Assembly (NCBI GenBank): GCA_050297015.1
Contig: JBNKRZ010000027.1
Location: 1 to 10,329, forward strand
DNA from: JACKJA01 sp050297015
GTDB taxonomy: Bacteria; Pseudomonadota; Alphaproteobacteria; Micavibrionales; Micavibrionaceae
Direction: 5' to 3'
DNA length: 10,329 bases
Below the pieces are notes generated by a model. That model saw nothing but the letters and a program-made list of their open reading frames with translations, was not told the DNA's origin and ran no database searches. How positions within the stretch are numbered: position 1 is the stretch's first letter; the number at the start of each line of letters is the position of its first letter. The translations under genes were made by a program, and so were the position numbers. Positions 1 through 7,896 of the stretch are shown piece after piece.

Positions 1-1735
1 CCCCGGCAACGAAGCGGTCGGTATAGCCGATAAACCACGCATCGCGGAAATCTTGCGAGGTGCCGGTTTTTCCCGCCGCCCGCATACCGGGCAGGGCCGC
101 GCGCCGCCCTGTGCCTTCCGTGATGACATCTTCCAGCATAGAGGTTAAATCCCGCACGGCTCTGGCTTTGGCCAGGCGTTCGCGATCATCGCGGGGTGTG
201 CGTTGATAGATCAGCATGCCGGAATCATCCTCAATTTTTTCAATCGCGTAGGGGCGCGTCCGGTAGCCGTCACGGGCGAACACGCCGTAGGCGGTCGTCA
301 TTTCCAGCAAAGGCACACCGCTGCTCCCCAATGCAAGGCTCAGGTCGCGGTTGAGTTTGCTGTTGATTCCCAGCGCCCGCGCCGTCTTTATGGTCGGGCC
401 CAGCCCCGTTTCCTGAACAAGGCGCACGGCGGGGGTGTTCAGGGAGTGAACGAGCGCCTCGCGCAGTGTTACTTTCCCGCGGTATTCGTCCTTGAAATTT
501 GTGGGACGGTATTCGCCATCTTCCAAAGGCGCGTCTAACAGGGTATCGCCGGGCTTAAAGCCTTTCTCAAGGGCGGTCAGGTAAAGGATCGGTTTAAAAG
601 CGGAGCCGGGTGGCCGCAGCGCTTGTGTTGCCCGGTTGAACTGGCTGTCGTTGAAATCGCGCCCGCCGACCATGGCGCGGATGGCGCCGTCCGGGGTCAT
701 CACGACGATAGCGCCTTGTGTGACGTGGCGGGTTTCTCCCTGTTCGTTGAGCGTTGTGAGGAGCGCTTCCTCCGCCGCTTTTTGAATGGCGGGGTCGAGC
801 GTGGTGGTGACGGTGATGCTGCGTTCCGGCGTGCCGATCAGCTCATTAACATGCAGCATGATCCAGTCGGTGAAATAGCGCACTTGCGGTCCCGTAGCGC
901 TGGCCGCCGTCCGAGGCAGGAGGAGCACTTCGCGCCCGGCTTCTTGCTGCGTGATATAGCCGGCATCCTCCATCGCGGCCAAAACGGTGCGGGTGCGCTG
1001 TGTGGCTAGATCGGGGTTGTTCTGGGGCGAATAGCGCGATGGGGCCTTTAACAGACCCGCCAAAAGCGCCGATTCCTGAAGCGTTAAATTTTGTGCGGAT
1101 TTGTTGAAATATAAGTGCGCCGCCGCATCAACCCCGTAAGCGCCGGAACCCAGATAAACACGGTTCAGATAGGCGCTTAAGATTTCGTCTTTGCTTAAAG
1201 TGCGTTCCAGCCATAGCGCCAGAAGGGCTTCTTGTATTTTGCGCTTCAGGGTGCGCTCATGCGATAAAAACAGGTTTTTGGCTAGCTGCTGGGTGATGGT
1301 TGAGCCGCCCTGCGCTACGTGCCCCTTCAGCAGGTTCGTCACCATCGCGCGGGCAATGCCCAGCGGATCGATCCCATGATGGTCGTAAAAGCGGCGGTCT
1401 TCGGTGGCGATCACGGCATAAATCAGATGCGCGGGCAGGTCCTCCGTATTCAGCGTCACGCCGTGCAATTCGCCGTAACGAGTGAGCGGCGTTGCCCCTT
1501 GCCCCTGTATGCGGACGCTGGCTTTGCGCTCAAACTGGGGCGTGTTGACCATTTGCGGTAGCTCCGCCGCGTACCACGCGATAACGAAGGTTAAAAAGAT
1601 CACCCCCCAGATGCCGAGCACGAGGAGTCCCTTGAAAACACGCCAAAGCAGAGGTTTCTTTTGCTTCGTGGAGGTTTTCTTTTTTGATTTTTTTGCTTTT
1701 GCTTTTGTCTTGGTTTTAGCCATAAGGATGATCAT
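1..1735 (-). CDS. Class A (bifunctional) penicillin-binding protein, PBP1A family, C-terminus cut by window edge
   Basis: This gene encodes a peptidoglycan glycosyltransferase/DD-transpeptidase anchored in the inner membrane. It polymerises lipid II and crosslinks the strands in the periplasm. About 578 residues are visible. They comprise a very Lys/Ala-rich cytoplasmic tail, one membrane helix (about 33-56) and the GT51 glycosyltransferase domain. GT51 motifs are ATEDRRFYDHHG at 110-121 (catalytic Glu112), GGSTITQQLAKN at 143-154, KIQEALLALWLE at 166-177 and ILSAYLNRVYLG at 185-196. The transpeptidase domain has SAFK (nucleophile Ser378, Lys381), SLN (Ser431, Asn433) and KTGTS (Lys556). The distance from Glu112 to Ser378 leaves no room for the large extra domain of E. 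coli PBP1a, so the layout is nearer PBP1b or Gram-positive PBPs. The ATG at 1735 has an AGGGG at a short 3-nt spacing. An in-frame ATG at 1723, giving MAKTKTKAK, is an equally possible start. The gene follows the acetyltransferase stop by 6 nt, so the two are probably cotranscribed. The stop codon and C-terminal tail lie outside the window. Confidence 0.93.
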   Translation of the reverse strand, partial: MIILMAKTKTKAKAKKSKKKTSTKQKKPLLWRVFKGLLVLGIWGVIFLTFVIAWYAAELPQMVNTPQFERKASVRIQGQGATPLTRYGELHGVTLNTEDLPAHLIYAVIATEDRRFYDHHGIDPLGIARAMVTNLLKGHVAQGGSTITQQLAKNLFLSHERTLKRKIQEALLALWLERTLSKDEILSAYLNRVYLGSGAYGVDAAAHLYFNKSAQNLTLQESALLAGLLKAPSRYSPQNNPDLATQRTRTVLAAMEDAGYITQQEAGREVLLLPRTAASATGPQVRYFTDWIMLHVNELIGTPERSITVTTTLDPAIQKAAEEALLTTLNEQGETRHVTQGAIVVMTPDGAIRAMVGGRDFNDSQFNRATQALRPPGSAFKPILYLTALEKGFKPGDTLLDAPLEDGEYRPTNFKDEYRGKVTLREALVHSLNTPAVRLVQETGLGPTIKTARALGINSKLNRDLSLALGSSGVPLLEMTTAYGVFARDGYRTRPYAIEKIEDDSGMLIYQRTPRDDRERLAKARAVRDLTSMLEDVITEGTGRRAALPGMRAAGKTGTSQDFRDAWFIGYTDRFVAG

Positions 1736-1741
1736 CAGCCC

Positions 1742-2275
1742 CTAGGTGCAGTCCAGCCAGTAACGCTTGCGCGCGGGGAATTGGTCTGTAGCGGGCAGGG
1801 AGTCTTGATATTCCGCGCCGCAGGATTCAACAATGCGTATCGCAGGTTTGCTATAGGGGTCGACGGTTAAAAGCGCCTTTTCAATGCCCAGATAGTTCGC
1901 AAAAGGGATCGCTTTCATCAAAAGTTTTTTGCCAAACCCCTTGCCGCGCATCGATGGGCGGATCGCAAAATTAATGTGTCCGCCCCATTTTTCCAGATGC
2001 CAGTTCAAACGGTGCCGGATAAAAACCGTTCCCAGATACTCACCATCTTTCACAAGCCATAAAATGGTTTCCGGGACTTGTTCGACCCAGTCCTGATATT
2101 CCCGGTGGAGGTGGCTGCGCTCCGTGTTCAGGTTTTCAATATAGGTGTCGAAATCATCCCTGAGCTTTGGGATGCTTAAGTACATCATACGCTTGTTTTT
2201 CTGATATTCCGCCAGAGCGCTTAAAAAACTCTCTTTATAATCGGCGGAAGGGCGGACAAGTTTCGAGGCAGTCAT
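1742..2275 (-). CDS. GNAT-family N-acetyltransferase (COG3981-like)
   Basis: This 177-residue protein is predicted to transfer an acetyl group from acetyl-CoA to an amine; the substrate is unknown. The N-terminal half (about 1-70) is helical and charged. The GNAT core follows: beta strands around ILWLVKDGEYLGTVFIRH (71-88), then INFAIRPSMRGKGFGKKLL (101-119), which contains the acetyl-CoA pyrophosphate loop R-G-K-G-F-G at 110-115. The C-terminal part carries ALLTVDPYSKPAIRIVESCGA (about 134-154), the usual asparagine/aspartate-containing motif B region, and ends with RKRYWLDCT. The arrangement resembles the predicted acetyltransferases of COG3981; this is from memory, not a search. Only a weak GGAA precedes the ATG. 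It lies 72 nt downstream of mgtE and 6 nt upstream of the PBP start, so it may be expressed with the PBP. No function in cell-wall synthesis can be read from the protein itself. Confidence 0.88.
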   Translation of the reverse strand: MTASKLVRPSADYKESFLSALAEYQKNKRMMYLSIPKLRDDFDTYIENLNTERSHLHREYQDWVEQVPETILWLVKDGEYLGTVFIRHRLNWHLEKWGGHINFAIRPSMRGKGFGKKLLMKAIPFANYLGIEKALLTVDPYSKPAIRIVESCGAEYQDSLPATDQFPARKRYWLDCT

Positions 2276-2323
2276 CTAGTCGTTTCCATTTTTTGAGAGC
2301 GTTGCATCGCTTCGTTATTTGTG

Positions 2324-2352
2324 ATTCTAGCATTTACGCGCTGAACACTAAA
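2324..2352 (-). promoter_or_regulatory. Possible internal promoter for the acetyltransferase-PBP pair
   Basis: In the gap between mgtE and the acetyltransferase the minus strand reads TGCTAGAAT. This is an extended -10 (TGn) with a 5-of-6 match to TATAAT, at 2324-2329. The -35 would be TTTAGT at 2347-2352 (17-nt spacing), which is poor and overlaps the mgtE stop codon. Transcription would start near 2317, leaving a leader of about 40 nt. This is inferred from sequence matching only. Confidence 0.3.
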
Positions 2353-3751
2353 CAAGAAACAATGCCGCAAGGCCGAGAAAGGCGAAAAAGCCGATGATAT
2401 CTGTGATGGTGGTCAGGAATACGGTGGAGGAAAGGGCCGGGTCCGATCCCATCCGGGCCAGCAAAATCGGAATGCCCGCGCCGGAGCATCCTGCCACGAT
2501 AAGGTTGATAATCATGGCGCTGGCAATCACCAGCCCCAGCAAAGGATTGCCGAACCATAGTGTTGTGATAATGCCTGTAATGATGGCAAAGGCCGTGCCG
2601 TTCAATGTACCGACCAGTGTTTCCTTGCCGATCACGCGCAGGGCGTTGGCTTCGGACAGCTCGCGGGTAGCCAGCGCCCGCACAGCAACGGTCAGCGCTT
2701 GTGTCCCGGCATTCCCGCCCATCGAAGCGACAATCGGCATTAATACCGCGAGCGCTACGATTTGCTCGATGGTGGCATCAAAGAAAGAAATAACGATGGA
2801 GGCCAAAATAGCCGTGAGCAGATTAACAAACAACCAGCGAAAGCGAGAGGTGCTCGTTGACAGGACGGCACGGTAGAGGTCGCCCTCTTCCAAACCGGCC
2901 ATTTTCATGATGTCTTCGTGGGCTTCTTCGTCAATCACGTCCACAACGTCGTCAATCGTGATAACACCCAAAAGGCGCTGTTCTTCGTCAATGACCGGGG
3001 CGGAGGTCAGATTTTCCCGCCGGAAAATCTCCGCGACTTCTTCCTGGTCGGTGATGGCGGGAATCGTGTGGGTTTCATCCAGTGTTAAATTCTTGATCTT
3101 TTGATCGCGCGGCGTGCGGATCAGGCGGTTCAAGGGAATTTCCCCGGCAATGCGGTAGGTGGGGGTTATCACAAAAATATCGAAAAATTCGTCGGGCAGA
3201 TCGTCAGCGCTTTCCCGTAAGTAGTCGATCGTTTCCCCGACGCTCCAGAATTCAGGGACGGCGACGAATTCGCGCTGCATCAAACGTCCGGCGCTGTCCT
3301 CCGGGAAGCTTAAGCCTTCCTCTAACGTCAGCCGCATGCGGGAGGATAATTTGCGGGTGATGTCTTTCTGGAAGGCCGGGTCCAGATCCTCAATGACATC
3401 CAGTGCATCGTCGCTATCCAGTGTGGAGAGCATTTTGGCAACGGCGACGGCCTCCATGTTTTCCAGCGCATTTTTCCGCAGCTCCGGCGCTAGTTCGGAA
3501 AAAACGGCCGCGTCAAATTCTTTCCCGTGTTCGTTGAAAAGCTGTTCGCGGTCGTCGTCACGAATTTTGTGCAGCAATTCGGCGGTTTCGATAGCGTCTA
3601 GATCGCTCAAGGCATCCCGCACCGCACGCGTATCACCGCTGTGCAGGGCGTCTTCAATATCATGGATTTCTGTGTCGCTCAGCCCCACAAAGCCGGAGGT
3701 CAGGCCGTCTTCTGTTTCTGAGAGGTCGGGGCTGTTTGACTCATGATTCAT
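2348..3751 (-). CDS. mgtE: Magnesium transporter MgtE
   Basis: MgtE is an inner-membrane Mg2+ channel gated by intracellular Mg2+. The 467 residues follow the full family plan. A poorly conserved acidic N-terminus (1-25) is followed by the helical N domain (about 26-155, rich in ELAPELRKNAL-type repeats). A CBS pair (about 156-280) follows, including DEEQRLLGVITIDDVVDVI at 255-273. Five membrane helices fill about 305-467. The signature PIVASMGGNAGTQALT is at 339-354, and ITDIIGFFAFLGLA (449-462) carries Asp451, the position of the pore Mg2+-binding Asp in the Thermus protein. The length is close to the 450 or so usual for the family. The start ATG overlaps the maeB stop as ATGA, so translation is probably coupled to maeB. 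The neighbouring malic enzyme needs a divalent metal, which makes the pairing sensible, but this functional link is inference. Confidence 0.96.
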   Translation of the reverse strand: MNHESNSPDLSETEDGLTSGFVGLSDTEIHDIEDALHSGDTRAVRDALSDLDAIETAELLHKIRDDDREQLFNEHGKEFDAAVFSELAPELRKNALENMEAVAVAKMLSTLDSDDALDVIEDLDPAFQKDITRKLSSRMRLTLEEGLSFPEDSAGRLMQREFVAVPEFWSVGETIDYLRESADDLPDEFFDIFVITPTYRIAGEIPLNRLIRTPRDQKIKNLTLDETHTIPAITDQEEVAEIFRRENLTSAPVIDEEQRLLGVITIDDVVDVIDEEAHEDIMKMAGLEEGDLYRAVLSTSTSRFRWLFVNLLTAILASIVISFFDATIEQIVALAVLMPIVASMGGNAGTQALTVAVRALATRELSEANALRVIGKETLVGTLNGTAFAIITGIITTLWFGNPLLGLVIASAMIINLIVAGCSGAGIPILLARMGSDPALSSTVFLTTITDIIGFFAFLGLAALFLV

Positions 3752-6048
3752 GAAGCTTTTCCGCGGGTTTCCTCATAGATTTGGGCTTCAACGGTGGCCA
3801 GCGCCGTAACATTGACGATCCGCCGGGTGGAGGCCGCCGTGGTCAGGATTTGCGCCGGCTGCGCCGTTCCCATCAAAAGCGGGCCGATCGGAATGCCGTC
3901 GCCGAGAACTTTTAGCATGTTATAGGCAATGTTCGAAGCATCGAGGTTCGGGCCGATCAAAAGATTAGCTTCGCCCTTCATTTCCGCATCCGGCATCAGG
4001 ATATTGCGGATATCTTCGGACAGGGCTGTGTCGGCCTGCATCTCACCTTCAACTTCGATGTCCGTTCCGGCAAATTCTTCACGCAGGATACGGGTGGCTT
4101 CGCGCATTTTTTGTGCCGACGGGCTATCATAGTTGCCGAAGTTGGAATAGGAAAGAAGCGCCATTTTCGGTGTAATCCCGAAGCGCTGGACTTCCTCCGC
4201 CGCCATTGTGGCCATCTCAACAAGCTCGTCCACATTGGGGTTGTCGTTAATGTGCGTGTCACAAAGGAAATACGGCCCCTTTTCGAGCAGCAGCGGCATC
4301 AGCGCCGCCATTGTCTTTACGCCCTCTTTTTTGCCGATGATATCGACGATGTGTTTGAGGTGAATGTGATATTGCCCGGTCATCCCGCACACCACGGCAT
4401 CGGCATCGCCGCGCTGGACCATCAGGGCGCCAATCGCTGTCGTGTTGGTGCGTATGGTAAAGCGGGCACTGGCGGGCGTTACGCCGCGGCGTTTCATTAG
4501 ATCACGATAGTCGTTCCAATACTCATGGTAGCGGCTGTCATCTTCCGGGTCTACGATCTCGAAATCCTTGTCGATTTCCAGACGTAGACGGAATTTCTTC
4601 AGGCGGGCTTCGATGACGCGCCGCCGTCCGATTACAATGGGTTTGGCAAGGTTGTCGTCAATAACGATTTGAAGTGCGCGCAAGACGTTTTCTTCTTCCC
4701 CTTCGCAATAGACAACCCGTTTAGGGTCCTTGCGGGCGCGGGAAATAACGGGGCGCATAACCATGTTGGTTTGTACCGTATAGCTTTCCAGCGTTTCGCG
4801 GTAGGCATCCCAGTCCTCAATCGGACGTGTGGCGACACCGGATTCCATAGCGGCTTTAGCAACGGCGGCGGGAAGCTCCGCAATCAGGCGCGGATCGAAC
4901 GGCTTGGGAATCATGTATTCCGGCCCGAATTCAAGTTGCTCGTTGCTGTATACGGCGGCGACTTCGGCTGTTGCCTCTCTACGGGCCAATTCGGCAATTG
5001 CCCGCACACAGGCCAGTTTCATTTCTTCGTTAATCGCCGTCGCCCCGACATCCAGCGCGCCGCGGAACAGGAACGGGAAACACAAAACGTTGTTAACCTG
5101 ATTCGGGTAGTCGGAGCGCCCGGTGCATATAATCGCATCCGGCTTGGCTTCCAGTGCTTCCTCCGGCATGATTTCAGGCGTTGGGTTGGCCAGCGTCATG
5201 AGCAAAGGCTCATCTCCCATTTTGGCAACCATCTCTTTTGTGACAACGCCGCCGCGGGACAGACCAAGCAGGATGTCGGCACCCTCCATAACTTCGGCCA
5301 GTGTGCGGGCGTTTGTATCGACCGCGAACTTTTCCTTTATGGGGTCCATGTACTCCGTCCGGCCTTTATAGACCACGCCCTTGCTGTCGCAGACGGTGAT
5401 GTTCTCACGCGGCAGGCCCAGCTCGATCAAAATGTTCAGGCACGCCGTAGCGGAGGCCCCCGCGCCGCTGGCCACCAGTTTAATTTTGTTAATGTCGCGC
5501 CCGGAGATTTTAAGCCAGTTGGTAAAAGCCGCGCCGACGATGATGGCTGTGCCGTGTTGGTCGTCGTGGAATACCGGGATGTTCATCCGCTCTTTCAAGC
5601 GTTGTTCGATTTCAAAACATTCCGGCGCTTTGATATCCTCCAGATTAATCCCGCCAAAGCTCGGCTCCAGCCGGGCGATGGTTTCAATGAGGGCTTCCGG
5701 GTCTTTTTCGTCGATCTCAATGTCGATGGAATCAATGTTGGCGAACTTTTTGAACAGGACGGATTTCCCCTCCATCACCGGTTTGGAGGCCAGCGCGCCG
5801 ATATCACCCAGCCCCAGAACCGCCGTACCGTTGGTGATAACCGCGACAAGATTCCCGCGGGAGGTGTAATCCAGCGCTTTGAGCGGATCTTTTTCGATTT
5901 CCTCACAAGGCACAGCCACGCCGGGCGAATAAGCCAGCGCCAGATCGCGCTGCGTTTCCATCGGCTTGGTGGCGCGAATTTCAATTTTTCCCGGTTTGCC
6001 CTTCAAAGTGTGGTACTCAAGGGCATCTTTACGCATTGAATCTTTCAT
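3748..6048 (-). CDS. maeB: NADP-dependent malic enzyme with C-terminal phosphotransacetylase-like domain (MaeB type)
   Basis: This cytoplasmic enzyme decarboxylates malate oxidatively to pyruvate and CO2, supplying NADPH and pyruvate. It has 766 residues, the usual length of the hybrid MaeB form. The malic domain (about 1-160) has LALAYSPGVAVPCEEI with the likely catalytic Tyr40, and EGKSVLFKKFANIDS (93-107) with the likely catalytic Lys95. Metal ligands are expected in NLEDIKAPECF (Glu137, Asp138) and HDDQHGTA (161-168). The NAD(P)-binding Rossmann fold follows, with GAGASA at 195-200, and ANPTPEIMPEEA at 287-298. From about 430 to the end is a phosphate acetyl/butyryl transferase-like domain (RRRVIEARLKKFRL; MALLSYSNFGNYDSPSA; LLIGPNLDASNIAYNM). 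In characterised relatives this domain is regulatory, responding to acetyl-CoA, rather than catalytic. AAGG lies 5 nt before the ATG, which favours this start over the Met at codon 5. maeB is the first gene of the leftward cluster. Confidence 0.97.
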   Translation of the reverse strand: MKDSMRKDALEYHTLKGKPGKIEIRATKPMETQRDLALAYSPGVAVPCEEIEKDPLKALDYTSRGNLVAVITNGTAVLGLGDIGALASKPVMEGKSVLFKKFANIDSIDIEIDEKDPEALIETIARLEPSFGGINLEDIKAPECFEIEQRLKERMNIPVFHDDQHGTAIIVGAAFTNWLKISGRDINKIKLVASGAGASATACLNILIELGLPRENITVCDSKGVVYKGRTEYMDPIKEKFAVDTNARTLAEVMEGADILLGLSRGGVVTKEMVAKMGDEPLLMTLANPTPEIMPEEALEAKPDAIICTGRSDYPNQVNNVLCFPFLFRGALDVGATAINEEMKLACVRAIAELARREATAEVAAVYSNEQLEFGPEYMIPKPFDPRLIAELPAAVAKAAMESGVATRPIEDWDAYRETLESYTVQTNMVMRPVISRARKDPKRVVYCEGEEENVLRALQIVIDDNLAKPIVIGRRRVIEARLKKFRLRLEIDKDFEIVDPEDDSRYHEYWNDYRDLMKRRGVTPASARFTIRTNTTAIGALMVQRGDADAVVCGMTGQYHIHLKHIVDIIGKKEGVKTMAALMPLLLEKGPYFLCDTHINDNPNVDELVEMATMAAEEVQRFGITPKMALLSYSNFGNYDSPSAQKMREATRILREEFAGTDIEVEGEMQADTALSEDIRNILMPDAEMKGEANLLIGPNLDASNIAYNMLKVLGDGIPIGPLLMGTAQPAQILTTAASTRRIVNVTALATVEAQIYEETRGKAS

Positions 6049-6071
6049 GGGAGCCTTATATATCCTGCATT

Positions 6072-6100
6072 ATTGTGAGGGTTGAAAATCAGGCTCTGAA
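6072..6100 (-). promoter_or_regulatory. Candidate promoter for the maeB-mgtE operon
   Basis: On the minus strand TTCAGA (6095-6100, 4 of 6 to TTGACA) and CACAAT (6072-6077, 4 of 6 to TATAAT) are 17 nt apart. Transcription would start near 6066, about 18 nt before the maeB ATG, just leaving room for the AAGG ribosome binding site. It is the best match in the gap, but weak. No operator or riboswitch fold was recognised here. Confidence 0.3.
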
Positions 6101-6182
6101 TTTAGCGCATAGCTGTGGTTTTTAAAAGGGAGCAAATGTGTTGCGCTGCAATGTACAAAGTGAAAAGAAAGCATCTTCACGC

Positions 6183-6211
6183 TTGCGCGGATGAAAATGA
6201 TTTGATATGTC
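6183..6211 (+). promoter_or_regulatory. Weak candidate promoter for the tRNA-Leu gene and lipB
   Basis: TTGCGC (6183-6188) is followed 17 nt later by TATGTC (6206-6211). Both are partial matches to the -35 and -10 consensus. A start near 6218 would give a 5' leader of about 15 nt on the tRNA precursor. The call rests on position as much as on sequence. Confidence 0.22.
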
Positions 6212-6232
6212 TCCCAAACCAATCACGGAAAT

Positions 6233-6320
6233 GCGGCCGTGGCGGAATTGGTAGACGCGCAGCGTTGAGGTCGCTGTGGGAGTTAATCCCGTGGAAGTTC
6301 GAGTCTTCTCGGCCGCACCA
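6233..6320 (+). tRNA. tRNA-Leu (anticodon GAG)
   Basis: The 88-nt gene folds as a class II tRNA. The 7-bp acceptor stem GCGGCCG/CGGCCGC is perfect, and the D arm carries GAATTGGTAGA. The anticodon stem CAGCG/CGCTG closes the loop TTGAGGT, with anticodon GAG at 6267-6269. The long variable arm GGGA-GTTAA-TCCC is typical of leucine tRNAs. The T arm has TTCGAGT, and discriminator A is followed by an encoded CCA (6318-6320). It decodes CUC and CUU codons. The lipB start codon comes only 10 nt after the CCA. Confidence 0.97.
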
Positions 6321-6330
6321 ACAATCAAAA

Positions 6331-6972
6331 ATGGACATCAAAACCAGCAATAATCCTGTTTCTTATGAAGATGCGTTGTCGTTTATGGAGCAGCGTGTTG
6401 CGGATATAAGAAAAGGTAAGGCAGACGAATGTCTGTGGTTTTTGGAGCATCCGCCGCTCTACACGGCCGGGACGAGCGCGAAAGCGGAGGATTTGCTGGA
6501 TGCCCGCTTCCCGGTCTATGAGACGGGCAGGGGCGGGCAGTACACTTATCACGGTCCCGGCCAGCGCGTTGTTTATGTGATGCTGGATTTAAAGGCGCGG
6601 CAGGACGTGCCCGATATCAAACATTATGTCTGGCAACTTGAGGAATGGATTATCCGCGCGCTGGAACGTTTTGATATTAAGGGCGAGCGGCGGGAAGGAC
6701 GCGTGGGTATCTGGGTTGTTCAGCCGGATGGCGGCGAGGCTAAAATCGCCGCGCTGGGCGTGCGGGTCCGGCATTGGGTCACGTATCACGGAATCGCTAT
6801 CAATGTCGCCCCGGATTTATCGCATTTCTCCGGGATCGTGCCGTGCGGGATCAGTGAGTACGGCGTGACATCGCTCTCAAATGAATTGAAACGAGACGTG
6901 TCGTTATGCATGTTGGATGAGGCGCTGCAAGCGGTTTGGCGTGATGTGTTCAGTCATCCGCCAGAGAAATAG
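6331..6972 (+). CDS. lipB: Lipoyl(octanoyl) transferase LipB
   Basis: LipB moves the octanoyl group from octanoyl-ACP to the lipoyl domains of 2-oxoacid dehydrogenases and to GcvH. This is the first step of endogenous lipoate synthesis, and LipA then inserts sulfur. The 213 residues match the family length. The motifs are present: RGGQYTYHGPGQ at 67-78, KIAALGVR at 138-145 with catalytic Lys138, and GIVPCGISEYGVTSL at 168-182 with the acyl-accepting Cys172. The reading frame is open upstream through the tRNA-Leu gene, but ATG 6331 is the sensible start because everything before it is tRNA. No Shine-Dalgarno sequence can be seen in the 10 nt (ACAATCAAAA) between the tRNA CCA and the ATG. The upstream purines that could serve lie inside the tRNA fold. 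The gene may share the tRNA transcript. Its last 23 bp overlap the end of the convergent amidohydrolase gene. Confidence 0.95.
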   Translation: MDIKTSNNPVSYEDALSFMEQRVADIRKGKADECLWFLEHPPLYTAGTSAKAEDLLDARFPVYETGRGGQYTYHGPGQRVVYVMLDLKARQDVPDIKHYVWQLEEWIIRALERFDIKGERREGRVGIWVVQPDGGEAKIAALGVRVRHWVTYHGIAINVAPDLSHFSGIVPCGISEYGVTSLSNELKRDVSLCMLDEALQAVWRDVFSHPPEK

Positions 6973-7864
6973 TCTGCGCCCGGACAAAAGCGGCCAGCTT
7001 CTGGATTAGTGATTCAAGGTCTTCTTTTAATCTATTGTAATTTTTTGATTTTTCGTGTGTCTTTTCGTCCATGTATAGGGCGCGGTTGATCTCGATCTGT
7101 AAGGAATGACGGTTCAGCCGAATGTCGGAGAAATGCCGGGTTAGCTCACACCCCGCGTAAGGGTTATTAACGGCGACGTTGTATCCCATCTCTTTCAATG
7201 TGTCGCGGACGAGGGCCAAAAATTCCTGACTGCAACTCGTGCCGTTAATGTCACCGAGGACGAAATCGGCCATGTGGGCGCTGAAAACAGCTCCGGCGTT
7301 GGTCTGGCCCAGTTTTCCCGACGGCATGGAGTGACAGTTAATATGCCATACACCATCGTAATGCCGATAAGCCTCGTCTAGCAATGCGCCCAGTTTTTGA
7401 TAGTAGGGCATGTAGTAGCGGTCAATCCGGTGCTTTACATCCTTTACGGGAAGGGGGGCGCTATAGATGGGAAGATCGGCCTTGGCCATGCGCCAGATAA
7501 GCCCGGCGCCCATCTTTGTCCGGGGACTGGGTTTGATGTCTTCCGGCCATTCTCCGTCCAGCAGGAGCGGGTCTATGTCCGACAACGGGCGGTTCAGGTC
7601 AAGGTAGCTGCGCACGAAAGAGGCTGTCAGAAAGGGGATGCCGTATTGCGGCGCGGCGGCGTATAGATCGTCAACATGGCGGTCGATCATGGTCTCAAGA
7701 ATTTCAAAATCGCAGGCATAATCAAAATCCGCCGGGTAGTGCGTACCACTGTGCGGCGAATCGAAAATCAGCGGTAGCGGATTATCCGGCGTGGTTAATT
7801 CATAAATATTGGGCAGTGAGTCCTTGAGCATTGGTGATTTCGTGGGTATATCTTTGTTTTGCAA
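6950..7864 (-). CDS. N-formylglutamate amidohydrolase family protein
   Basis: Members hydrolyse N-formyl-L-glutamate to glutamate and formate, the last step of one histidine degradation route. Some relatives act on other N-formyl or N-acyl amino acids. The 304-residue frame contains the family signatures: FDSPHSGTHYPADF (34-47), MIDRHVDDLYAAAP (59-72), ASFVRSYLDLNRP (81-93) and WHINCHSMPSG (173-183). The His and Asp residues of these motifs probably bind the catalytic metal. The C-terminal part has ALTRHFSDIRL-like and QIEINRALYMDE (256-267) segments. The start is uncertain. TTG at 7864 gives the longest frame, but ATG at 7831 (293 residues) leaves all motifs intact, and neither has a convincing ribosome binding site. 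No other histidine utilisation gene is in the window, so the physiological substrate is open. It is divergent from serS and convergent with lipB. Confidence 0.9.
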   Translation of the reverse strand: MQNKDIPTKSPMLKDSLPNIYELTTPDNPLPLIFDSPHSGTHYPADFDYACDFEILETMIDRHVDDLYAAAPQYGIPFLTASFVRSYLDLNRPLSDIDPLLLDGEWPEDIKPSPRTKMGAGLIWRMAKADLPIYSAPLPVKDVKHRIDRYYMPYYQKLGALLDEAYRHYDGVWHINCHSMPSGKLGQTNAGAVFSAHMADFVLGDINGTSCSQEFLALVRDTLKEMGYNVAVNNPYAGCELTRHFSDIRLNRHSLQIEINRALYMDEKTHEKSKNYNRLKEDLESLIQKLAAFVRAQTISLADD

Positions 7865-7896
7865 TTAAAGGATATTTGAAAAGCGTCGCAGAAAAA

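Noticed and set aside
203..1561. Several plus-strand open frames of 60-130 codons
   Set aside because: They are opposite the PBP gene, whose complete set of glycosyltransferase and transpeptidase motifs reads on the minus strand.
4669..6039. A 456-codon open frame on the plus strand
   Set aside because: It lies wholly opposite maeB, whose malic enzyme motifs are unmistakable. The frame is a shadow produced by GC-biased codon positions.
6233..6320. The tRNA-Leu gene as an integration site for a genomic island
   Set aside because: No repeat of the tRNA 3' end was noticed elsewhere in the window, there is no integrase, and the following gene is lipB, a core gene.
6115..6330. A 72-residue N-terminal extension of LipB
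   Set aside because: The frame is open but runs through the tRNA-Leu gene. LipB family proteins start near ATG 6331.
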